Assembly (NCBI GenBank): GCA_025594325.1
Contig: JANHCV010000007.1
Span: forward strand, 372,001-436,000
DNA length: 64,000 nucleotides
Direction of reading: 5' to 3'
DNA from: Blastocladiella emersonii ATCC 22665
Lineage: Eukaryota; Blastocladiomycota; Blastocladiomycetes; Blastocladiales; Blastocladiaceae
The notes beneath the pieces are model-generated. The model worked only from the letters and a program-made list of their open reading frames with translations. It made no database searches and was not told the origin of the DNA. Shown piece by piece: positions 1-11,734 of this stretch. How positions within the stretch are numbered: the stretch's first letter is position 1; every line of letters starts with the position of its first letter. A program made the position numbers and the translations under genes.

Positions 1-917
1 TCAAGGTCGAGCTCACCGGTTTGTCTGCGCAACTCGATGAGCTGCGCAGCGATTTTGCCCAACAACTTGCTTTGGCCGAGTCCAAGCTTTCGCAGCTGGT
101 TCCAGATCACGAAACGACGGTGCGCCAACTTGCGCTTGCAGAGGCCGAGGCCAATGCCTTGACCTCGGAGCTTGCCGCTGTCAAGCAGTCCCAGCTCACT
201 ACTCTTGCGTCTCTGGCGGACTCCAAGGCAAGTAACAATAAACTTATTGCGCGTGCCCTTTGCTTTGAGCAATCGACCGCCAAGCTTACGAAAAAGCTGA
301 ACGACGCGCAGTCAAACGGGACCGACCAGAGTGCGCGTATCGTGACCTTGACGACCAAGCTTGACCAGATCAAAGCAGACAATTCTCGACTCCGCGACAA
401 GCGGCATCAGCTCTCTGAGAAGCTTGATCTCGGAGCTCCCTATCATTCCTTGAGCGACAGCGACCTTGCGCGGCGGGCCGGAGTGGATCGGACCGCGATC
501 CGCAGGTACCCGCTTTCAAGGCCGCTCCAGACGGTCTTGGGTAAAGCTCTTACGGTCGGACGCAGTGCGTTCCGAAATATCGAGTACGCGCAATTTCCCA
601 GTCGCGAGGCGATTCGTGGCGAGTTGTCCGAGGCTGATGATGTTCCACTTATCGATTCGGCCTTTCGCGACGATGAAGACGCTTGGCTTGATCGATGCGT
701 CAAGCGCCTCGAAAAAGCGGATGCCGCTTGCTATGGGCTCGCTCGTTTCGCTTGCTAGCGGCTCGACCGCATGCTAGTGGCTGAAGCCTCTGCAGCGGGC
801 AATGATTCCACGAATGCGTCGGCAAGCACCAGTGCGACTCAGGCTCAGCCTTGGGATCCGAACGAGCCTGATGTCCCTCGTCGCCAGAAGCGGCGCCGGA
901 CGGACCCGGGAAACTGA
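1..917 (+). pseudogene. Coiled-coil protein, 3' part, with an in-frame TAG
   Basis: The reading frame is already open at the first base, so the 5' part lies outside the window. About 140 codons of heptad-rich Ala/Leu/Glu/Lys sequence form a coiled coil. A basic region follows, then an acidic stretch. The frame meets TAG at 756-758, but the same frame then stays open for 52 more codons to TGA at 915-917. Those codons encode an Ala/Ser/Thr linker, a short acidic PWDPNEPDVP segment and a basic RRQKRRR cluster that looks like a nuclear localisation signal. Either the TAG is a recent nonsense mutation, it is read through, or it lies in an unrecognised small intron. I do not recognise the family. 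Confidence 0.5.
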
Positions 918-1146
918 AGCCGATTTATTGTTCCTTTGTTTCATGATAGTAACTGTTGTTTCAAGCTGATGGTCTGTGAGGAAATGTCTCATGTCTCGCG
1001 CCCCGCGGCGTGATCAGAGAAGTGATTTCGCGGGGCGTCTCGACCCAGCTGCCGTGTCCCACAGACTGAGCGCTCTTCACGCGTTCGGAGGAATCACTTT
1101 GCATTTTCATCCACTTGATCCCACAAGAATCACATCCCCATCTCGC

Positions 1147-2856
1147 TCAGTACGCCGGCGCGCGCGTCCAATCATCAAGCACAACGACCTTGCTGCCGTA
1201 CCCCTCAATCTCGCGGACCCCGCTCTCACTCATCTCGGTCCCCGCGACTGAGACTGACAGCTTGCCGCTCGCCATCCCCCTGACAAACCGGAGGATCGCG
1301 TCCACACTCGCGTCCGAGACCGGGTTCCCGTCGAGGACCAGGACCTCGATGTTCTTGGACACGCCCGCGAGCAGCACCCGCACCTCCTCGTCCGTGATCC
1401 CGAGCGCGCCGAGCCACAGGTAATCGAGCCGCTTGAGCCCCGCGACCGCCGTGACGAGCGCGCGGCGGCCCGGCGCGTCGTCGTCGCTCGCGTCGCCCGG
1501 CTCGCTGTTGAACAGCTTGAACGACCGCAACCCGGCGGCGAGGTGCGGCGCGAGGCACGCAAGGTCGCCGTCGTTGAGGGCGCAGAACGTCAGGTCGAGC
1601 GCGGTGAGCCCCTCGTGGAGGTACGGGGCGAGCGCGGGCATCGCGCCCGCGGCGACCGCGGTGTTGCCCGGAAGCCGCAGGTTCATGAGCGAGTCGGGGA
1701 TAACCGGGCCGAGCGCGGCGAGGTCGGCCGACGTCAGGCCGCACCGCTCGATGCGCAGGAATTCGAGGTCGCGCGGGAACGAGCGCAGCAGCGCGGCGAA
1801 GACGGGGAAGGTTTGGTGGTGGACTCGTGGCGGCCGAACGCGCAGTTGCGGAAGTACAGCGTCGTAAGCGTGTCGGGGAGGTACGTGAACAATGTAGTCG
1901 ATCCGTCAAGCTGGCCGAAATCGTAATCTTCGAAAACCAGCGACTCGAGCTTGCGCGGGAACAGGCTCCCGAGCGCCGCGGCGCACCGCGGGTCGATCCA
2001 CGACCGGCAGAACGTCAGCGACGTGAGCGAGTCGGGGAACGGGGCGCCAGCTTCAGCCGGCAGCGCACCGCGCGGAACGTCGTGCCGCATGCACGTGAAC
2101 GCGAGCCGCTTGAGCGAGGGCGGGAGCTGCAGCGACCGGGCCAGGTCGGCGGTCATGTTGCACGGGCCGAAGGTCAGATTGTTGGCCTTCTCGGAAGTAA
2201 ACGAGTAGCTGCCGGATGCGGGCGGCGATTCGGCAAGCACGGCGTTGAGAGCGGTGATCCCGGCGGCGGTCAGGCGGCCGGCGTACACGCCCATGGTGTG
2301 CGAGTGCGCCATGCGGAGAGCGCGGGCGTCGCCTGGTTCGACGAGGTTCTCGGGTAGCTAGGTCGGGGTACGACCGTCAGCATTCGCGCGTCACTCACCG
2401 TGTACGGGCCCAACGCACCGGCTGCTTATCCTTCATCTCCGCGACCGCGCGCGCGCCAACGACCCCCGCGACGACCTCGAACGCCTTCCCCGTCTCCTCC
2501 TCATCCACCTCGCCGGTCATCGGCGGCAGCGGGAGCCCCGCGTCGCGCCACCAGTCGAGCGCCGCGTACTTGAGCCCTCGCCCGGCACCCAGCAGCGCGT
2601 TCGCCATGTAGCGGAGCGGTAGCTTCATTTCACGCCACAGGTCGAGCACGGCGACGTTGCCGCGCTTGCTGGCCTCGTCGATGGCGAGCAGCGGGCAGGT
2701 GCACAGGATGGTGCGGGTGACGCGCGGGATATCGGCGCGGAACGCGACGCGCGCGTGCTGCATGAGCCCGGAGAGGTCCGACGCGTCGGCGTGCAGGCGG
2801 ACCGCGTGGCACAGCACGGTCTCGATTAGGTGCGGTAAGTTAATTATCGGATGCAT
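1147..2856 (-). pseudogene. LRR protein with lineage-specific N-terminal module, one frameshift
   Basis: Exon 1 (2856-2419) encodes a helical module with alternating hydrophobic residues and a WW motif (ALDWWRDAGLP). The same module starts the LRR protein at 52003-53847 and the Q-rich protein at 16699. An intron at 2418-2358 (61 nt, GTGCGT...CTAG) gives a phase-0 join to exon 2, which carries leucine-rich repeats with LxxLxFxxC/N spacing. Near 1810-1825 the repeats jump frame: the upstream repeat ends in CAFGRHES and the next resumes as TFPVFAALLRSFPRDLEFLR in another frame. A single missing base would restore it. The frame ends with TGA at 1147-1149. This could be a young pseudogene or a base-call error. 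The partner of the repeats is unknown. Confidence 0.6.
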
Positions 2857-3091
2857 CGCGGTTGCATGGGGTTGGTTTGTAGCGGGCGGGAGAGCGGGAG
2901 AAGCGAAGCGAACGCGGCCGGTTTCAGAGTCCGTGCTTCACCCGCACGTGGGCGCTGCAGCTCGACGCGTCGTCGCGTTCTCCCCTCCCTCAGCTTCACG
3001 GGCGCAAGTGCTGTGGTGTGAGTCAAGTGTATTCAGTGCGTGTGCTTCTCTCGAGAAATGGATGGAATCGCAAAACGTCATTGTCGGTCAA

Positions 3092-4747
3092 TCAGGACGT
3101 CGCCGGCGCGAGCCCCGAGTCCTGCCGCGCGAACACGGGCACGAGGCTCTTCTTGGTCGGCGAGCTGATGACCGCCGCCGCCTTGCTGCTCGCTGCCGCC
3201 TCGACCGCGTTCCACGCCGCTTCCTCGCCGGGCGCGGGCGACGCGCGGCCGATACAGTCGACGACGAACCCGATCTTGCGGAGGGCGGCGTGGTCGAGGA
3301 CGAGCCGGCCGTCGAAAACGTACGCGGGGCGGAGCATGCCCTTGTGCACCCGCGCAAAGTCGATGGCCTTGAACTCGTCCCACTCGGTGCACACGACGAC
3401 GGCGTGGGCGCCGTGGCACGCCGCGTACGCGTCGGAGGCGGCGACAACCGACGAATCAGCGTCGCGGACGCCCGCGTGGCGCAGGTCCGCGTGGATCTGG
3501 TCGGCCGAGACCTTCGGGTCGTAGACGTGCAGACGCGCGCCGTCGTCGGCGAGGAACTTGCACAGGGCGATGGCGGCCGACTCGCGCGTGTCGCCCGTGT
3601 TCTTCTTGAAGGCGAACCCGAGCACCGCGATCTTCTTGCCCGTGACCGTGCCGTGCAGGCGGCGGAGCACCTGGCGCGCGACGCGGAGCTTCTGCCAGTC
3701 GTTGATGGCCGTGACCTGGGACCAGTAGTGCGCGACCTCGGGCAGGTTGAGCGAGTGCGCGAGCCAGCACAGCGCGCGGATGTCCTTCTCGAGGCAGGTC
3801 CCGCCGTACCCGATCCCGGCGTTGAGGTACTTTGGCCCGATGCGCGAGTCGAGCCCGATGGCGCGGGCGACTTCGGTGATGTTGGCCCCCGTCCGCTCGC
3901 AGATGGCCGACAGCGCGTTCATGGACGAGATGCGCTGGCCGAGCATGGCGTTGGCGGCGACCTTGGCGAGCTCCGAGCTCCACAGGTTCATCCCAACGAT
4001 CCGGTCGCGCGGCACCCAGTTGGCGTACACGTCGGCGAGCGCGGCCATGGCCGCGTGCCCCGCGGGGGACTCGGCGCACCCGATCAGGATGCGGTCCGGG
4101 CGCAGCAGGTCGGTGATGGCGGTACCCTCGGCGAGGAACTCGGGGTTCGACAGGATCGCAAAGGACGCGCCGGGCCGCGCGTTCGACTCGAGAATCGACC
4201 GGACTGCATCGGCCGTGCGCACGGGCACCGTCGACTTCTCGACCACGATCTTGGGCGACGTCGACGCCGCCGCAATGCACCGCGCCGCCGACTCGATGTA
4301 CTTGAGGTCGCACGCGGACCCGGCGCCCTCGCCAGCGACCTTGGTGGGGGTGTTGACCGAGATGAAGATGATGTCGGCGGCCGCGATCGCGCCGTCCACG
4401 TCCGTCGAGAAGAAGAGGTTGCGGCCGCGGCACGCGAACACGATCTCGTCGAGCCCCGGCTCGTAGATGGGCAGGTGCTCCGAGTTCCACGCGTCGATGC
4501 GCGACGACGAAATGTCCACGATGTGCACGTCAATGTGCGGGCACTTGAGCGCCATCACCGCGCACGTCGGGCCGCCTACACAACCGGAAGGTTAGCCGAT
4601 CGGCGATGCGGCGGGGGCGGGGGTGGGATGGGATCGGGGCGTACCGACGTAACCGGCGCCCAGGCACACGACGGTCATGCGGCGCTCGGGGACGGCGGCC
4701 TCGGTGACCTCGCAGTTGACGCGCGAGGAGGAGTTGCTCGAGAGCAT
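3092..4747 (-). CDS. UDP-glucose 6-dehydrogenase
   Basis: Oxidises UDP-glucose to UDP-glucuronate with two NAD+, in the cytosol, supplying uronic acids for wall or capsule polymers. Exon 1 is 4747-4645, the intron 4644-4576 (69 nt, GTACGC...TGTAG) and exon 2 4575-3092; together 528 residues. Splicing restores the Rossmann motif GAGYVG (residues 30-35), which the single-exon frame starting at 4558 lacks. Seen after it: DSRI-type dinucleotide-binding sequence, NTPTK, the STVPVRT and NPEFLAEG motifs, and GYGGTCLEKDI, which carries the catalytic Cys (about residue 293). The C-terminal domain has FKKNTGDTRES. The C-terminal tail of about 40 Ala/Ser-rich residues is longer than in most homologs. 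The ATG at 4747 is the first in frame. Divergent from the CAP-Gly gene. Confidence 0.93.
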
Positions 4748-5853
4748 GGCGGTGGTGATGCAGAACAAGTTGGGAGCGAGCGGGGAGGGTAACGAGTGCA
4801 GTCTAATCGGTCTCTAGGCTTGCTCGCGAGGGCAAGCGTCTGTGCGCGCGCGGTCGTCGGTGAGCTCTCGGCGCGCTCGGTCGGCAGGAGCAGGCCCGCG
4901 CACCTAGGGTAGGCAGGATGCGGGGTGATCGCGAGATGAACAGTTGGTTCGTGGGTTGGCGAGGAGAGAGCGCGTGTGGGCACGGAGCGCGGGAGGTCTT
5001 TATGCCCAGTCGGCCGGCAGAGATACATGTGAACGGGCGGGCAGGCCGACGCGAGGAAGAAGAAAGGGCGCCAGCGCGCGCGCGAGACGCTCGCGGCGCA
5101 CGGCAGCGGCCAGCGGCCACCGTTCTCGAACAGCGATCCAGCACGCGTCTCGCACGGAACAAGAAAGCGGTCTTCCGCGGCGCGGAGGGGAGGGGAGATG
5201 CGCACTTGCCCGCGAGACACCGGCGCGAGGCGCGACGCGACGCGTGCCGGGAGACGCGCGGCGGCGGTCAGGTGCGCGCCCACCCGCGTCACGCCGCCCG
5301 CCGCCGCCACCCGTTCGCCGCCACCCGCCGATCGCTCTTTCGCCCCTCTCTCCCCTCCCCCCTCCGCTCTCCTCTCACGAATTATCAGCCGGCCCCCCGC
5401 AGTCGGTGCACTTGGACCTCCACGATTGCGCGCGCGAGTTCGCCAAGGCCACCGTCCCCCGAGGCAAGCCGATTCCGAAACGTGGGTGGCCCAAAGTGGC
5501 GCTGCTCGCTCTTGACCGCCCCTCGCCGCCACCTCCCCGACATATCCTCTCTCCCTGCCCTCTCGCCCTTCATCATCTCCCACGCACACGACACACACTC
5601 CCGGCAGTACGACCCCCGCCTCGCGCACACACTACCGCTCCCTCTGCCGCGGCCCGACTTTCGCTAGCGCCCACCACCATCAGCCCGCGTACCAGGTCCG
5701 TGCGTGTGCATATTCTTGGAGCACCTGCCCTCCCCGTCGCCATCGGTGTTGATGCTGACGTCCTCCTCCGTGCGCATCGTGCAGTGTATAGACTAGGGCT
5801 GCTGCTCAACACTACCCTCTCTCCATACCCGCACCGCTCTCCCCCACTTCACC
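4748..5853. promoter_or_regulatory. Divergent intergenic region between UGDH and the CAP-Gly gene
   Basis: About 1.1 kb with no supportable gene. Long GC-rich open frames exist on both strands but have Arg/Pro-rich low-complexity translations. A pyrimidine-rich tract precedes the ATG at 5854. On the minus strand a GCATAAAG element (rc of 4999-5006) is a possible TATA box for UGDH. Both promoters must lie here. Confidence 0.5.
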
Positions 5854-8800
5854 ATGGCCCCGACCCCGCGCGTAGGCGACCGCGTGCTCGTGCCCTCGAC
5901 GGGGCAGGCGGGCACACTGCGGTTCCTCGGGCCGACGCACTTCCGCCCCGGCGTGTGGGCGGGCGTCGAGCTCGACGCCATGGGCTCGGGCAAGAACGAC
6001 GGCTCCGTCGCGGGCGTCTCGTACTTCCGGTGCCCGCCCGAGACGGGCCTGTTTGTTCCCGGCGACAAGGTGCAGCCCCTCCCCCACCACCCTCCCCCGC
6101 CGGCGCCCACCGCGTCCCGCAACGCCACCCGCACGCCCGTCCGCCCGACGCCCATGCGCGCCAACGTGCGCACGCCGCTGGGCAACGGGACCGGGTTCGG
6201 CGGTGGCGCCGGCGGCCACCACCCGGTCCCGATGCCCCTCGCACCCACGCCGACGGCACGATCGAGACAGAACTCGCACGATTCCGGGTCGTCGCGGTCC
6301 CGCTTCTCCGGCTCGTCCACGGGGAGCGCCGGGTGGAACGCGCCACCACAACAGTACACGCAGGCGGCGCGGCGTGGGGCGCCCGGGACCGCTACGCGGG
6401 CGGGCACCACGCAGTCGGGCGGCCGGCTCGCCGCACCTGGCGCTGGTGGTAACCTGCGCGGCGCGCGCAACAGCGTCAACGGGCCCGTGGCGGGCTCGTC
6501 CACCGCGTCGCCGAGCATCGCGCGCCTGAGCAAGCCGGGCTTCTCGTCGCCCGGCCCCGTCCCGCACTCCTCGGGCGGCATGCCGACGTCGCCCTCGCCC
6601 AACGGCACCGGCCCCGGCCCGCGCGCGCGCAAGGCGCTGTCCATCAACCCGAACGCGGCGCCCGCGCCCGAGCCCATGCCGCAGGTCCAGCCGACCAAGC
6701 GCCTGACGCTGTCGGTGCTCCCGTCGCCGCTCCCCTCCGCCGACGCCGTCTACTCGCCGGGCTTCTCCCCCACGTCGTCGCAGTTCTCCCGGTCCTCGTC
6801 CGCGATCGGCCGGCAGAGCCCGATGCCGCACCCGATGCCGCACCAGCATTCGTCGGAGTACCCTACCCCGCCCCACACGCTGCTGCACACGTTGCCGGAC
6901 ACGCCGTTCAACGCGCGGCTGCAGGCGGCCGTGGCGCGGTCGGCGACCCCGCAGATGCAGCAGCGAGCGGCGTCGCCGCTGGTCCAGGCCCGCGGCGGCG
7001 GCGGTGGTGGCGATCCGGATGCGGACGCGCGCGCGATCCAGGACCTCAAGGCCAAGACCGAGGCGCTCGAGGCCGAGAACCGGATCCTGCAGCTCGAGGT
7101 GCAGCAGGCCAAGGCGACGCGCGAGATCCACGGCCTTCTGACGCCGGGCGAGGCCGACGAGGCCGACCTGAAAGTCAAGGACCTCGAGGCGCAGCTCGCT
7201 CACGCGTCGCTCGCGCACCAGGTGGCGGTCGCCGAGCTCGAGGCCGCGCACGCCAAGCAGGTCGAGACCCTCGAGCTCGTCCTGTCGGAGCTGCAGTCGA
7301 CGCTGTCCGAGAAGAACCGCGCCATCACCGAGCACTCGGAGAAGCTCGCGCAGCTGCAGGTCGAGCTGACGTCGCGCACCATCATGGCGTCCGAGCTCGA
7401 CGATATCTCGCAGACCATCAGCCTCCTCGAGACCGAGGCCCACCACAAGCAGCTGCAGGCGCAGCGCCTCGAGAACGAGCTCGCCGCGTCCCAGAAGGAG
7501 CTCGCGGCCCGCACCGACGCGGTCGCCGCCCTCGAGCGCGACAAGCGCAAGGCCGAGACCGACATGGAACGCCACCGCGCGCGCGTCCAGGTCCTCGAGC
7601 GCGAGCTCCAGGACAAGGCCCACTGGGTCGACGAGTACATGAAGGAGGGCGAGGGCCGCGTCGAGCAGGTCGGCAAGCTCCACGCCGACATCAAGGCCAA
7701 GCAGGACCGCATCGAGCACCTCGCCCTCGAGCTCGACGCGCGCTCCGACATGCTCCGCAAGTCGCAATCCCTCATGGACGAAATCACGGCCAAGGCCGAG
7801 ACCGCGGCCGCCGAGGTGACCAAGTGGTCCACTGCCGCCAAGGCGCTCGAGGCCGACGCCGCCGCGCTCCGCGCCGATGTCGCCGAGAAGACGGCCGCCC
7901 TCGACGCCAAGGCCGCCGAGTTCGCCCGCCTGTACGAGAAGCACGAGGCGGCGCTCGCGTCGGTCGCCGACCGCGACGCCAAGCTCGCCGCGCTCGCCGC
8001 CGTCGAGTCCGAGAACGCGGACCTCAAGGCGACCGTCGCCACGCTCACCGGCGACAAGCAGGCGTGGGCGACGCGCGAAGACGACCGCCGCGCCGCCATG
8101 CAGGCGCTGCACGCCGATGTCGCGCGGCTGCAGGCCGCCGTCGAGGCGCACGAGGCCAAGGTCGCGGACCTGACCGCGTCGCTCGCGGAGCGCGACCGGC
8201 TCGTCGCCACGCTTGAGCGCGACCTGGCCTCGCGCAAGCAGCTCGTCACGCAGCTCCAGGCCGAGGTCGACAGCCTCGCGTCGCAGGTCAACGACAGCGA
8301 GCGGTCGTCGCTCGCGCACACGCAGGCCATCAAGCGGCTCGAGGCCCAGGTCGACGCCCGCGCCAAGGCGCTCGCCGAGGTCGAGGCCGACCTGACGGCG
8401 TCGACGGACCGCGCGGCGCGCGCCGAGACGTCGGTCAAGGAGAAGTCCAAGGCGCTCGACGCGCAGACGGCGCGCGTCGCGCAGCTCGAGGACGAGCTCG
8501 CCGAGGCCCGCGAGAAGGCGACGGTGCTGTCGACGCAGCAGGTCGCCGCGCTGCAGCGCGAGCTCGACGCCGCCAAGGCCGCGGCCAGCGACCTCGCGGC
8601 GCAGCTCGAGTCCAAGTCGGACGACCTCGTCGCCGCCAAAGCGCTCGCGCAGGGCCGCGCGCAGGAGCTCGCGCAGGCCAAGGCGTCGTTGTCCTCGGCC
8701 GAGCAGTCGCTCGAGTCGACGCAGGCCCGCGCCAACGCCCTCCACGAGCAGCTCGTCGCGCTCCAGTCCGCCCACAACGCGCTCCAGGACGAGTACACGC

Positions 8801-9750
8801 AGGCGCTAACCCGGACTACGGACGCCGGGCTCGTGCGCAGCCAGGCGGCCGCTGCCGAGGCCAAGGCCGCGCAGCTCGCGGCGCAGCTCGCGGACCGCGA
8901 CGCGCGCGTCGCTGAGCTCTCGGCCGAAGTCAACGCGGCGCAGCAGCACGCCAACGACGCGCGTGGGCGCGAGAAGGCGGCCAACGCCCGGATCGCGGAC
9001 CTCGAGCAGCAGCTGCGCGACGCCGAGGCCACGGCGGCCGCCAAGGAGCGCGCGGCCGAGGAGCTCGAGAACAAGGTCAAGCACCTCAAGCAGTCCCGCC
9101 GCGAGACCATGTCGCACTACATGGAGTCGATCGATATCCTCATGGCCGACATGATGAAGCTCCAGGCCAAGTACGACCAGGTCACCTCGAAACCCGACCC
9201 GCGCCGGCTCTCGACGCAGTCGTCGCCCGGCGACCACCACGAGATTGGGGTCGTGTCGCCTAACCTCGACGCGAACCCGTACCGCATGTCGATGCCCGCG
9301 GCGGTTTCGGACTCGGCTATCTCGTCGTCGGTCGAGGGCGGCGACGGGTGGACCGACGATATCACCATGTACCCCGGCGACGAGACCGAGGTCGACATTG
9401 ACCCGTCCTCCACGGCCGCGGATGAGGAGGGGGTCGACGGCCGCGGCCGCCACCACCGCACCGCCCCGCCCCGGTCCACGTCCCGGTCCGCCGCCGTCAA
9501 CAGCGCGCGGTCCCGGTCCCGCGCCCGCGGCAGTTTTGACGCGCTCGCGGGTGGCAAGACCGTGTCCATGGCCGGGCTCCCCGACGAGTACCTCCGGTCG
9601 TTCCCCGGCGTGCCGTCGGCGGCTGCGGTCGCGCACCGCGGGTCGACGAGCGATGCTGGGTCTGTCGCGGGCTCGTCGCCGCGCGAGTCGGTCAGCGGTC
9701 AGCAGCAGCAGCAGCAGCCGGCCATGGCCATGTTCCGGTTCGAGGAGTAG
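5854..9750 (+). CDS. CAP-Gly domain coiled-coil protein (CLIP/dynactin-like)
   Basis: 1298 residues in one exon. Residues 1-75 are a CAP-Gly domain with the microtubule/EB-binding GKNDG signature at 46-50 followed by GSVAGVSYF. Residues about 75-390 are a Ser/Pro/Gly-rich, basic, probably disordered linker, the part that helps CLIP-type proteins bind microtubules. Residues about 390-1110 are a nearly continuous coiled coil (heptads rich in Ala, Leu, Glu, Lys). The tail is Ser-rich, contains a Gln run and ends FRFEE. No CCHC zinc knuckle is seen and the usual terminal EEY/F is lacking, so assignment to CLIP-170 rather than p150-glued or another CAP-Gly protein is open. Expected role: microtubule plus-end or cargo linkage in the cytoplasm. 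Confidence 0.88.
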   Translation: MAPTPRVGDRVLVPSTGQAGTLRFLGPTHFRPGVWAGVELDAMGSGKNDGSVAGVSYFRCPPETGLFVPGDKVQPLPHHPPPPAPTASRNATRTPVRPTPMRANVRTPLGNGTGFGGGAGGHHPVPMPLAPTPTARSRQNSHDSGSSRSRFSGSSTGSAGWNAPPQQYTQAARRGAPGTATRAGTTQSGGRLAAPGAGGNLRGARNSVNGPVAGSSTASPSIARLSKPGFSSPGPVPHSSGGMPTSPSPNGTGPGPRARKALSINPNAAPAPEPMPQVQPTKRLTLSVLPSPLPSADAVYSPGFSPTSSQFSRSSSAIGRQSPMPHPMPHQHSSEYPTPPHTLLHTLPDTPFNARLQAAVARSATPQMQQRAASPLVQARGGGGGGDPDADARAIQDLKAKTEALEAENRILQLEVQQAKATREIHGLLTPGEADEADLKVKDLEAQLAHASLAHQVAVAELEAAHAKQVETLELVLSELQSTLSEKNRAITEHSEKLAQLQVELTSRTIMASELDDISQTISLLETEAHHKQLQAQRLENELAASQKELAARTDAVAALERDKRKAETDMERHRARVQVLERELQDKAHWVDEYMKEGEGRVEQVGKLHADIKAKQDRIEHLALELDARSDMLRKSQSLMDEITAKAETAAAEVTKWSTAAKALEADAAALRADVAEKTAALDAKAAEFARLYEKHEAALASVADRDAKLAALAAVESENADLKATVATLTGDKQAWATREDDRRAAMQALHADVARLQAAVEAHEAKVADLTASLAERDRLVATLERDLASRKQLVTQLQAEVDSLASQVNDSERSSLAHTQAIKRLEAQVDARAKALAEVEADLTASTDRAARAETSVKEKSKALDAQTARVAQLEDELAEAREKATVLSTQQVAALQRELDAAKAAASDLAAQLESKSDDLVAAKALAQGRAQELAQAKASLSSAEQSLESTQARANALHEQLVALQSAHNALQDEYTQALTRTTDAGLVRSQAAAAEAKAAQLAAQLADRDARVAELSAEVNAAQQHANDARGREKAANARIADLEQQLRDAEATAAAKERAAEELENKVKHLKQSRRETMSHYMESIDILMADMMKLQAKYDQVTSKPDPRRLSTQSSPGDHHEIGVVSPNLDANPYRMSMPAAVSDSAISSSVEGGDGWTDDITMYPGDETEVDIDPSSTAADEEGVDGRGRHHRTAPPRSTSRSAAVNSARSRSRARGSFDALAGGKTVSMAGLPDEYLRSFPGVPSAAAVAHRGSTSDAGSVAGSSPRESVSGQQQQQQPAMAMFRFEE

Positions 9751-9888
9751 GAGGTGACGCGCTGCGCGCTCGCCTTGGTGGTGAGGAGACTTTTGATTTG
9801 TGTTTGGATGTGCCCCCCATGTGTATCTTGTGACTGTATCTATCATATGTATGCACCCGCATCCGACTCGATCAGCAGGATAGTATAT

Positions 9889-10752
9889 TCACTCGCACAT
9901 GTCCCCGTCGTTGCAACGAGTGCGGAACGCTGCGAACTCGGCCGCGACGGCCGCCGCCCTTGCCTCCGCAACACGGACTCGGTCCTCGGCCGCGGCGATC
10001 GCCATGCGCAGGTCCGCGACGTCGCGCTCCAGCTCGGCCATGGCCGCCGCGGCGACGACGGACGGAGGCGCAATGTACCCGTCGGCCGGGATCAGCCCGG
10101 ATCGCGGGACGCGCGGCGGCGGGCGCGGGTGGCGCTCGCGGACCAGCGCGCGTTCTGCGGCGTCGCGCTCGGCGTGAGCGTGGCACAGCTGAAGACGCTT
10201 CGTCTCGTTGTCGAGCTCGAGCTTGGACACGCGCGCGCGGAGGGCCAAGAGATCGGATTCGAGGGAACGGAGCGCCGCGGGCTGATCTGTGTCACGCGCG
10301 GCGGCGGGCGGCGGCGTGGCGGCGGGAGCGGGGTCCGTCAGCTCGAACGCGGCGAGGTTGGAGGAGAGCTGGTCGAAGCCTGAGTCGGCGTCGAGGTTGC
10401 GGGTGGCATCAACATTGCGCGGGATCTCGGTGGTCGTGGTGCTGACCGCTGACGAGCCCGACTTGGTGTCCACAGCCGCGTCCCACGCAACATCAGAGCC
10501 GCGACCACGCTGGGCGACGCTCGAGGTCGGCGACGAGAGGTATCGGCCGATTTTGATGACCTCGCCAGCGACGGCAGACGGGTGCGGCGAGCTGCTGACC
10601 GGCGAGTCACCGTCCTCATACTCGCGTCGGTGGTAGCCGTCGTCCTCGTCGTCCGACGACCCGATCAGGTCGCACGCAGCGACGACCTGCGCCACGGCAA
10701 AGTCGGGCGTCGTGGCGAGTTTGGACGTCGATGCGTTCATGGCCAGATACAT
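9889..10752 (-). CDS. Small coiled-coil protein, unknown function
   Basis: 287 residues, single exon, convergent with the CAP-Gly gene (138 bp between stops). The N-terminal half is acidic and Ser/Thr-rich (SSDDEDD cluster) and probably disordered. Residues about 165-205 form a coiled coil (ALRSLESDLLALRARVSKLE), and a second, Ala-rich coil of about 45 residues lies near the C-terminus. Proline/arginine-rich sequence separates them. Two in-frame ATGs lie five codons apart (10752 and 10737); either may be used. I do not recognise the family. Confidence 0.6.
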   Translation of the reverse strand: MYLAMNASTSKLATTPDFAVAQVVAACDLIGSSDDEDDGYHRREYEDGDSPVSSSPHPSAVAGEVIKIGRYLSSPTSSVAQRGRGSDVAWDAAVDTKSGSSAVSTTTTEIPRNVDATRNLDADSGFDQLSSNLAAFELTDPAPAATPPPAAARDTDQPAALRSLESDLLALRARVSKLELDNETKRLQLCHAHAERDAAERALVRERHPRPPPRVPRSGLIPADGYIAPPSVVAAAAMAELERDVADLRMAIAAAEDRVRVAEARAAAVAAEFAAFRTRCNDGDMCE

Positions 10753-11413
10753 GCAGCGGGCAAGCTTGAGCTGGAGAGAGAGCGGGAGCCCGCGGTGAAC
10801 TGGGTCGGCTGCCTTGAACTCTGCGCGCGCGGTCGGTTTGCAACTGCTGCACGAACGCCGGCAGCAACACCACGCGCGCGAGTGGACGCTTGCTCGACAT
10901 CCTGGCCCGCATGGGCTCGCGAAGTGACCGCGGGCCGTTACATCACAGGCGATGAATTAGAAGCTTATCGCGCCGAGAGCGGACAGTGCGGCGGTGGACA
11001 GACGGATTGAAGAACGCGTGGTTCATAAGCGCGTGACCACCCGAAACAAACCCTCGACCTCCTCGTCGAATTCCTCCCAAACAACGAAGATCGCTCACAT
11101 GTAAGAGAATGTGACTCGGTGCAACAGTTTTGTTCGTCGCATGTGAGACCGGCCAGTGAGATGTTGCTAGACTTTACGTGCGCGGTTCGTGCAGCTCTCA
11201 GGCGAGGTTTTCGGTTCAGCAATTTGCCAGGGCCTGGCCACCCCGTGGATCAGAGCGAGCGATGCAGAAACGTCTCGCAGTAAACTATCATTTAAGAAGG
11301 CTACGAGCTGGCCATCGGATTCAAACAGTACAACAAGACTTCACCGCCTGCTCTCCGTTCCTCCTTGAACCCGCCAGCGTGATGCCCTGGACCTGCTTGC
11401 TCTTGTGACTCGC
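10753..11413. other. Intergenic region, nothing recognised
   Basis: About 660 bp, less GC-rich than neighbouring coding DNA. It lies upstream of the 9889-10752 gene and downstream of the secreted repeat protein. Short open frames have no convincing features. Confidence 0.5.
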
Positions 11414-11734
11414 TTACGAGATGCCGCCAGCAACGCCGCCGGCCGCAAGGTCGAGCGGGGTGATGGCCGACGAGATACCGCCCGCAACGCCGCCGGCTGC
11501 AAGGTCGAGCGGCGTGACGATGGACGAGATGCCGCCAGCGACGCCGCCCGCAGCCAGATCGAGCGGGGTGACGGACGAGATGCCACCTGCGACGCCGCCA
11601 GCGGCCAGGTCGCGAGGAGCGAGATTCGAGTCAAGCTTGGGAACCGGGACGGGGCGGGCCTGGATGGCGCTGGCCAGGGCGAGGCAGAGGGCGAGGATGA
11701 CGACAAAGTTGCGCATAGCGATCTTGAGCTTCAT
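11414..11734 (-). CDS. Small secreted Gly-rich repeat protein
   Basis: 106 residues, or 100 if translation starts at the second ATG (11716, MRNFVV). A clear signal peptide (VVILALCLALASAIQA) is followed by a short RPVPVPKLD spacer. Four repeats of a 15-18-residue unit with core DLAAGGVAGGIS follow, three of them preceded by TPL and separated by S, SIV or SAI. The protein ends right after the fourth core. Cores are nearly invariant at protein level while DNA varies at third positions, which suggests selection on the peptide. No dibasic Kex2 sites or cysteines separate the units. The same AGGVAGGIS string occurs in the transmembrane helix of the zincin-like protein encoded about 1 kb away. Function unknown. 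Confidence 0.7.
   Translation of the reverse strand: MKLKIAMRNFVVILALCLALASAIQARPVPVPKLDSNLAPRDLAAGGVAGGISSVTPLDLAAGGVAGGISSIVTPLDLAAGGVAGGISSAITPLDLAAGGVAGGIS
11421..11620. repeat. Four direct repeats of about 51-57 bp inside the secreted protein gene
   Basis: Tandem units, each containing GCCGGCCGCAAGGTCGAGCG or a close variant on the plus strand, encode the four LAAGGVAGGIS cores. Lengths differ by whole codons, so the frame is kept. Confidence 0.75.

Noticed and set aside
4675-6452. Long open frames on both strands between UGDH and the CAP-Gly gene
   Set aside because: Arg/Pro-rich low-complexity translations that overlap real genes in other frames; caused by high GC.
5812-9846. Very long minus-strand open frames opposite the CAP-Gly gene
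   Set aside because: Shadow frames of the coiled-coil repeats; no start context, domain or independent evidence.
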